From contig NC_009044.1 of assembly GCF_000209165.1 (NCBI RefSeq), forward strand, positions 1,116,001 through 1,180,000: a stretch of DNA of 64,000 nucleotides, in the 5' to 3' direction. The translations under genes and the position numbers were made by a program. This DNA is from Scheffersomyces stipitis CBS 6054 (Eukaryota > Ascomycota > Pichiomycetes > Serinales > Debaryomycetaceae). The notes beneath the pieces were generated by a model that did not search any database, had not been told where the DNA came from, and saw nothing but the letters and a program-made list of their open reading frames with translations. Positions 59,829-64,000 of this stretch are shown here, in pieces. Positions within the stretch are counted from its first letter, which is position 1, and every line of letters starts with the position of its first letter.

Positions 59829-60896
59829 GATTCTCCAGATTTCTAGAACCTGCGATGATACAAGACAAATATATAGAAAGAAGAGCCAGAAGAGTCTGTT
59901 CGAGAAATGGATAGCAAAGTGGCGATTTATATAAGATCTGGTTGAAGTTGATTAATAATACTTCAACAATTATCAAAGTAATTGTGGCTGGTGAGAGAAC
60001 GTTATCTAGTCGTAATTCCACTGCCGCATTGAGTAGTGTGGGGGGAGAATGGACTGCCCTGGAAGTATCAAGAAGAGAGCAATTATACTGGTCGGTTCTC
60101 AGAAACACAGAAATTACACATTATAAAGCACTAATGACTGGAGTCATGAGAACTCTAGAGGATAAATTCATAGAATAGAATATTCCATTGTATGGGGCAC
60201 TTCTGTAGGTCAGACAGGATTCTCGAGAGCCAATTTTTCAGCCACCGAGAGAGCACTGAACTGATCAAAAGCACTATCTATACTAAAATATACCAGGTAT
60301 CTAGCCTTCTACATCGAATAATCCAGTACCTTATTACTGGTAATTAAAGCAACTAATAGGTGAATATTCGCTACAAAAGTTGACTAAGACTTCTTAACTA
60401 TGCCAGAATTTTCAGTGGAGATTTCTTAACTATGGGGACGCGATTTTCGGTTCTCGGTTTGACTCAAATCTATTAACTATGTACACGACTGCGACTCATT
60501 ATTTTCACCAAACTTATCTAGAGTGAGATTGGTGCAGATTTCTCTGGCTATAATGCCAACACAGCCAATAACCGCATTTCTTCTCTACGAATAAGACCCC
60601 CAGGAAGATCCAAACCTCACCTTCAAAATCTCTTCTTTTCCTACTTCTCCCTCGAAAACCACTTTGCACATTTAGCACTATCTCAAATCACCCCAGTATT
60701 ATTACGTAAGCATGCAACAAATCTAATCGCTGTCAACGATTAGTGCATATCACGTGCACCATCAATATCGAAATTTTTCACTTCCTACGGGCTTTGGCTG
60801 TGAAAAGCTATAGCCATTTCAATTCAGTTTTTCCATTTTTTGTTGTTTTCTTGCTTCTTTCTTCAAGACTCGTACTATCCCTGGATTCATATCATT
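59829..60896. other. divergent promoter region, DLD1 and MET10
   Basis: About 1.07 kb between two divergent starts. The MET10 side has a Cbf1 site. Short frames (59737-60178) are unconvincing. Confidence 0.6.
60751..60756. promoter_or_regulatory. Cbf1/Met4-type site TCACGTG in the MET10 promoter
   Basis: TCACGTG at 60750-60756, about 145 bp upstream of the MET10 ATG. In yeast, Cbf1 binds this core and recruits Met4/Met28 to induce sulfur-assimilation genes when methionine is low. The location and the gene product agree. Confidence 0.75.
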
Positions 60897-63800
60897 ATGG
60901 CTCCACACGCTTTAGCAGCCGAGTCGCTCAACGGAAGCGAAACTGCAAGTTTTGTAGAATTGGACTCCGCCAGCAGTGCTATTCTCAATGCTAGTCCTTT
61001 TGGATCTACTGTCGACCCCAACTTGGTCAAAGGAACTGCCTATACTTCGCCTTCCATTATTATAAACCAGGCCATCTACTCCATTGCCACTAAGATCTTC
61101 TCCTACGAGACTGTTGGTGCTGAAAACTTGTTGGACTCTCATATTCAACTCTGGGCCCAGAATTTCCATAGAGAAAATTCGTTTGGAGTAGTTCCATTCT
61201 TCCACAAGTTACAGGTCAGATCTGGTGCATCCAATGCGATCTTGGGTTACTTCAAGAAGAACGGAACCAGTGGTCAACCGGTCGCTACTTTGGTTGGTGC
61301 TAATGCCTTAACGTATATGCGTACTTCATTGGCCGGAAAGACAGCTGAAAGCTTACCTTTAGCATTCAATGTATCTGCTATTGATTATGATTCCGCTTCT
61401 GATTCGTTGGTCTCCAACTATATCACTCCTTTGAGTGTTGCTCGTTCTTTGGGCTACGCTACTATTACTCCTGTTAACTCTCAATCTGGTTTGGAGTTGC
61501 AGCACGTGACGGTGTTGAACCACTACTTGGTTTCGCTCATGGGTGTGCCTTCGTTGAATTTGTTTGACGGTCCTGAATTCTCCAAGACCTTCTCTAAGTT
61601 CTCGCACTTGCTTTCAGTAGAAGATGTTGGCAGATTGTACCAGCAGTTATTGACTGCAACTACTGCCACTCCTACCTCTTTAGATGAGGCTGTTGACGTT
61701 GCCTTTGATACCTTGAACAGATTGACAGGTCTGACTTACTCCCAGTTCGAATACTCAGGTGCACGTAACGCCACCACTGTCTTCGTAGTCTACGGATCCC
61801 ATGAATCGACACAAGTTGGTGCCTTAATTGAAGCCGGTGTCCCAGGCGTAGGTTTGATCAAAGTCAGAGTGCCATTGCCTTTCAATCAGGCCAAGTTTGT
61901 AGAAGCCATTCCAGCTTCCACCAGGAAGTTAGTTATCTTGTCTCAAACTGATGGTTCTGCTACTAGTTCTTTGAAGGCCGATGCTACTGCTGCTTTGTTC
62001 TTGACTGGTAGATACAGTGCTTTGTCTTTGGACGAGTTCTCCTACCCATTGAAATTCGACTGGACGCCTATTACTATCTCCAAGATTATCAGTGAGTTTG
62101 TTCCAGATTTCAACCCCGAGCTGGTATTGGCCCCTAGTGCTCTCCAGAGCTTTGTTGGACAGATCACTGCCAACACCTCTCCCGTAGGAAAGTACTTGAT
62201 CTGGGGCAAGGACAATGGCTCTTTCGTAGGAACCGGCGATAAATTGGCTCTTTCGTTATCGTTGGACGATTCGAAGACCGTCAGCATCAGAAACAAGTAC
62301 GACAACTCCAGAGCGGGTGGTGTTATTCAGTCTTCGATTGCTACAAACTTCAACAACAACATTATCGCTACCGTAGATTCTGCCGACGTTGTCATTATCG
62401 AAGATCTGTCTTTGTTGGCCAGCTACGACGTCCTCGCCACTGCTGCCCCAGGAGGCACAGTTTTGTTGGGAAACTTCAAGACTATTAAGGAGTCTGTGGA
62501 TATCGACATTGTGGAAAAGTTGCCTATAGAATTCAGAAAGACTTTAGCCAGAAACCACAACAAGTTGACTATTATTGACTTCAGCATTGTTGACGAGTTA
62601 GACGAGTTGAACTCTTCCACCAAAGGATTTTCAGCAGACTTCTTAGTCCAGTTGGCTTTCTGGAGGGCTGCTTTGCCTGAATTGGATGGCTTTATCGTCA
62701 ACAAGTTGTTACAGGCTAACGGTAACTCGTTTGAGTTATTGGCTGCTGTCTTAGACAAATTCATCAACATTGCTGACGAGAAGGCTGGTTTGAAGGAAGT
62801 GGCTGTATTGCCAGAATGGGCTGAACTTGTAGAAGAAATCACGGAAGCAGAAGAAGCAGAAGAAGGCGAAAAGGAAGAAGAAACTGAAGCCGCTGAAGCT
62901 GGCGACGAAGAGGCCGCTGAAGAAGAAATTCCAGAAGCTTTGCCATTCTTCGTTTCGGAAACTTCTATCTTCCCCAACCCACGTACTCCTCAAGAAGCTG
63001 CCGAAGAAACCAAGTTGGTTGGCTATAAACATTTGGCTAGCAAGTTGACTTTCCCAGAAGCATATAATACGAAGGAAGCTCTCAGACCAGACTTGCCAGT
63101 CAAGAATTTCGTAGTGAAGGTGCAAGAAAACAAGAGACTCACTCCTCAAGAATATTCTAGAAATATCTTCCACATTGAGTTCGATGTCACTGGCACCGGC
63201 TTGACTTACGATATTGGTGAAGCTCTTGGTATTCACGGCCGTAACAATGCCGAAGCTGTTGAAAGCTTCTTGCAGTTCTACGGTGTGGATGGTGACCAAA
63301 TCGTTGAAATCTCCAACAAGGATGATACCTCTCTTGTTGAGACCAGAACTGCCAGACAGGCTTTGACTGACAGCGTTGACTTCTTGGGAAAGCCTCCCAA
63401 GAGATTCTACGAGAGCTTGGCTGAGTATGCTGAAACTGAAGATGACAAGAAGAAATTGACTACATTAGCCAATGCTGAAGGTGCTGAGGAGTTGAAGAAG
63501 AGACAAGAAGTCGATTTTGACTCTTATGTTGATATCTTGGAAGAATTTGCCTCTGCTCGTCCTCCTTTTGCTGACTTGGTCAAGATTATTGCTCCTTTGA
63601 AGAGAAGAGAATACTCTATTGCTTCTTCTCAAAGAATCCACCCTAACGCGGTTCACTTGCTTATCGTTGTTGTAGACTGGGTCGACCCTCGTGGCAGAAT
63701 CAGATACGGACACTGTTCCAAGTACTTAAGTGATTTGAAGATTGGCGACGAGTTGGTTGTCAGCGTCAAGCCTTCTGTTATGAAGTTGCCTCCATTGTCA

Positions 63801-64000
63801 ACCCAACCAATCATCATGTCTGGTTTGGGTACTGGTTTGGCTCCATTCAAGGCTTTTGTCGAAGAAAAGATCTGGCAAAAGGAACAGGGTATGGAAATTG
63901 GGGAAATCTTTTTATTCTTGGGTTCCAGACACAAGAAAGAAGAATACTTGTACGGTGAATTATGGGAAGCCTACAAGAGTGCTGGTGTTTTGACTCACAT
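60897..64000 (+). CDS. MET10: sulfite reductase flavoprotein (alpha) subunit, 5' part
   Basis: The frame opens at ATG 60897 and runs through the window end without a stop (about 1034 codons). The N-terminal half is the pyruvate-ferredoxin-oxidoreductase-like region of Met10. An acidic stretch at residues about 648-676 (EEAEEGEKEEETEAAE) links it to the reductase half. The FAD-binding block is REYSIASSQ (about 904) and the NADPH-binding start is GLGTGLAP (about 975). The flavin-mononucleotide domain typical of bacterial CysJ is absent, as in yeast Met10. With Met5 it reduces sulfite to sulfide with NADPH. The protein is about the same length as in S. cerevisiae (1035 aa), so little C-terminus is missing. 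Confidence 0.96.
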   Translation, partial: MAPHALAAESLNGSETASFVELDSASSAILNASPFGSTVDPNLVKGTAYTSPSIIINQAIYSIATKIFSYETVGAENLLDSHIQLWAQNFHRENSFGVVPFFHKLQVRSGASNAILGYFKKNGTSGQPVATLVGANALTYMRTSLAGKTAESLPLAFNVSAIDYDSASDSLVSNYITPLSVARSLGYATITPVNSQSGLELQHVTVLNHYLVSLMGVPSLNLFDGPEFSKTFSKFSHLLSVEDVGRLYQQLLTATTATPTSLDEAVDVAFDTLNRLTGLTYSQFEYSGARNATTVFVVYGSHESTQVGALIEAGVPGVGLIKVRVPLPFNQAKFVEAIPASTRKLVILSQTDGSATSSLKADATAALFLTGRYSALSLDEFSYPLKFDWTPITISKIISEFVPDFNPELVLAPSALQSFVGQITANTSPVGKYLIWGKDNGSFVGTGDKLALSLSLDDSKTVSIRNKYDNSRAGGVIQSSIATNFNNNIIATVDSADVVIIEDLSLLASYDVLATAAPGGTVLLGNFKTIKESVDIDIVEKLPIEFRKTLARNHNKLTIIDFSIVDELDELNSSTKGFSADFLVQLAFWRAALPELDGFIVNKLLQANGNSFELLAAVLDKFINIADEKAGLKEVAVLPEWAELVEEITEAEEAEEGEKEEETEAAEAGDEEAAEEEIPEALPFFVSETSIFPNPRTPQEAAEETKLVGYKHLASKLTFPEAYNTKEALRPDLPVKNFVVKVQENKRLTPQEYSRNIFHIEFDVTGTGLTYDIGEALGIHGRNNAEAVESFLQFYGVDGDQIVEISNKDDTSLVETRTARQALTDSVDFLGKPPKRFYESLAEYAETEDDKKKLTTLANAEGAEELKKRQEVDFDSYVDILEEFASARPPFADLVKIIAPLKRREYSIASSQRIHPNAVHLLIVVVDWVDPRGRIRYGHCSKYLSDLKIGDELVVSVKPSVMKLPPLSTQPIIMSGLGTGLAPFKAFVEEKIWQKEQGMEIGEIFLFLGSRHKKEEYLYGELWEAYKSAGVLTH

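Overview
The window is nuclear DNA of a budding yeast of the CTG clade, most like Scheffersomyces (Pichia) stipitis; the species is inferred, the clade is better supported. Genes are compact, almost all intronless, on both strands, and Leu is mostly TTG. I read no in-frame CTG in ARB1. A CTG codon sits where LINE reverse transcriptases almost always carry Ser (ORF2, 24332-24334), which fits CTG=Ser decoding. A complex I subunit (NUMM) excludes Saccharomyces-type yeasts. The RPS10 promoter has the Cbf1 plus palindromic Tbf1 arrangement described for Candida ribosomal-protein genes.

Layout. 1-127: tail of an MRS3/4-type mitochondrial carrier, then a 2 kb gap holding a decayed LINE 3' end. 2.2-9 kb: PEF1, RPS10 (one intron) and a SIT1/ARN siderophore transporter with an iron-type GATA site. 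9.2-16 kb: BLM10, with a small unassigned ORF upstream. 17-19 kb: ARB1, then tRNA-Ile and tRNA-Ala 10 nt apart in tandem. 19.3-26.9 kb: an apparently complete L1/Zorro-like LINE (ORF1 with a CCHC knuckle; ORF2 with endonuclease, reverse transcriptase and CCHC), flanked by pieces of older copies in both orientations. 27.4-32.1 kb: PNG1, TRM10 and a GIT1-type permease. 32.1-36.2 kb: gene-poor, with a possible decayed ORF and a GC-rich patch. 36.2-50.9 kb: SKY1, CWC27, NUMM, an LrgA/LrgB fusion membrane protein, RNH202, a mitochondrial stomatin, RRP45 and SUR1. 51-54 kb: gene-poor. 54-60 kb: a PlsB/GNPAT-type acyltransferase ending in SKL, and DLD1. 60.9 kb to the end: MET10, cut by the window edge, with a Cbf1 site in its promoter.

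The genes are not a functional operon-like cluster; most are unrelated housekeeping genes. Three nutrient genes carry promoter motifs that fit their products: iron (SIT1, GATA), phosphate (GIT1, Pho4-type E-box) and sulfur (MET10, Cbf1/Met4 E-box). The most unusual parts are the stacked LINE copies beside the tRNA pair, the SKL-ended acyltransferase and the LrgAB fusion protein.
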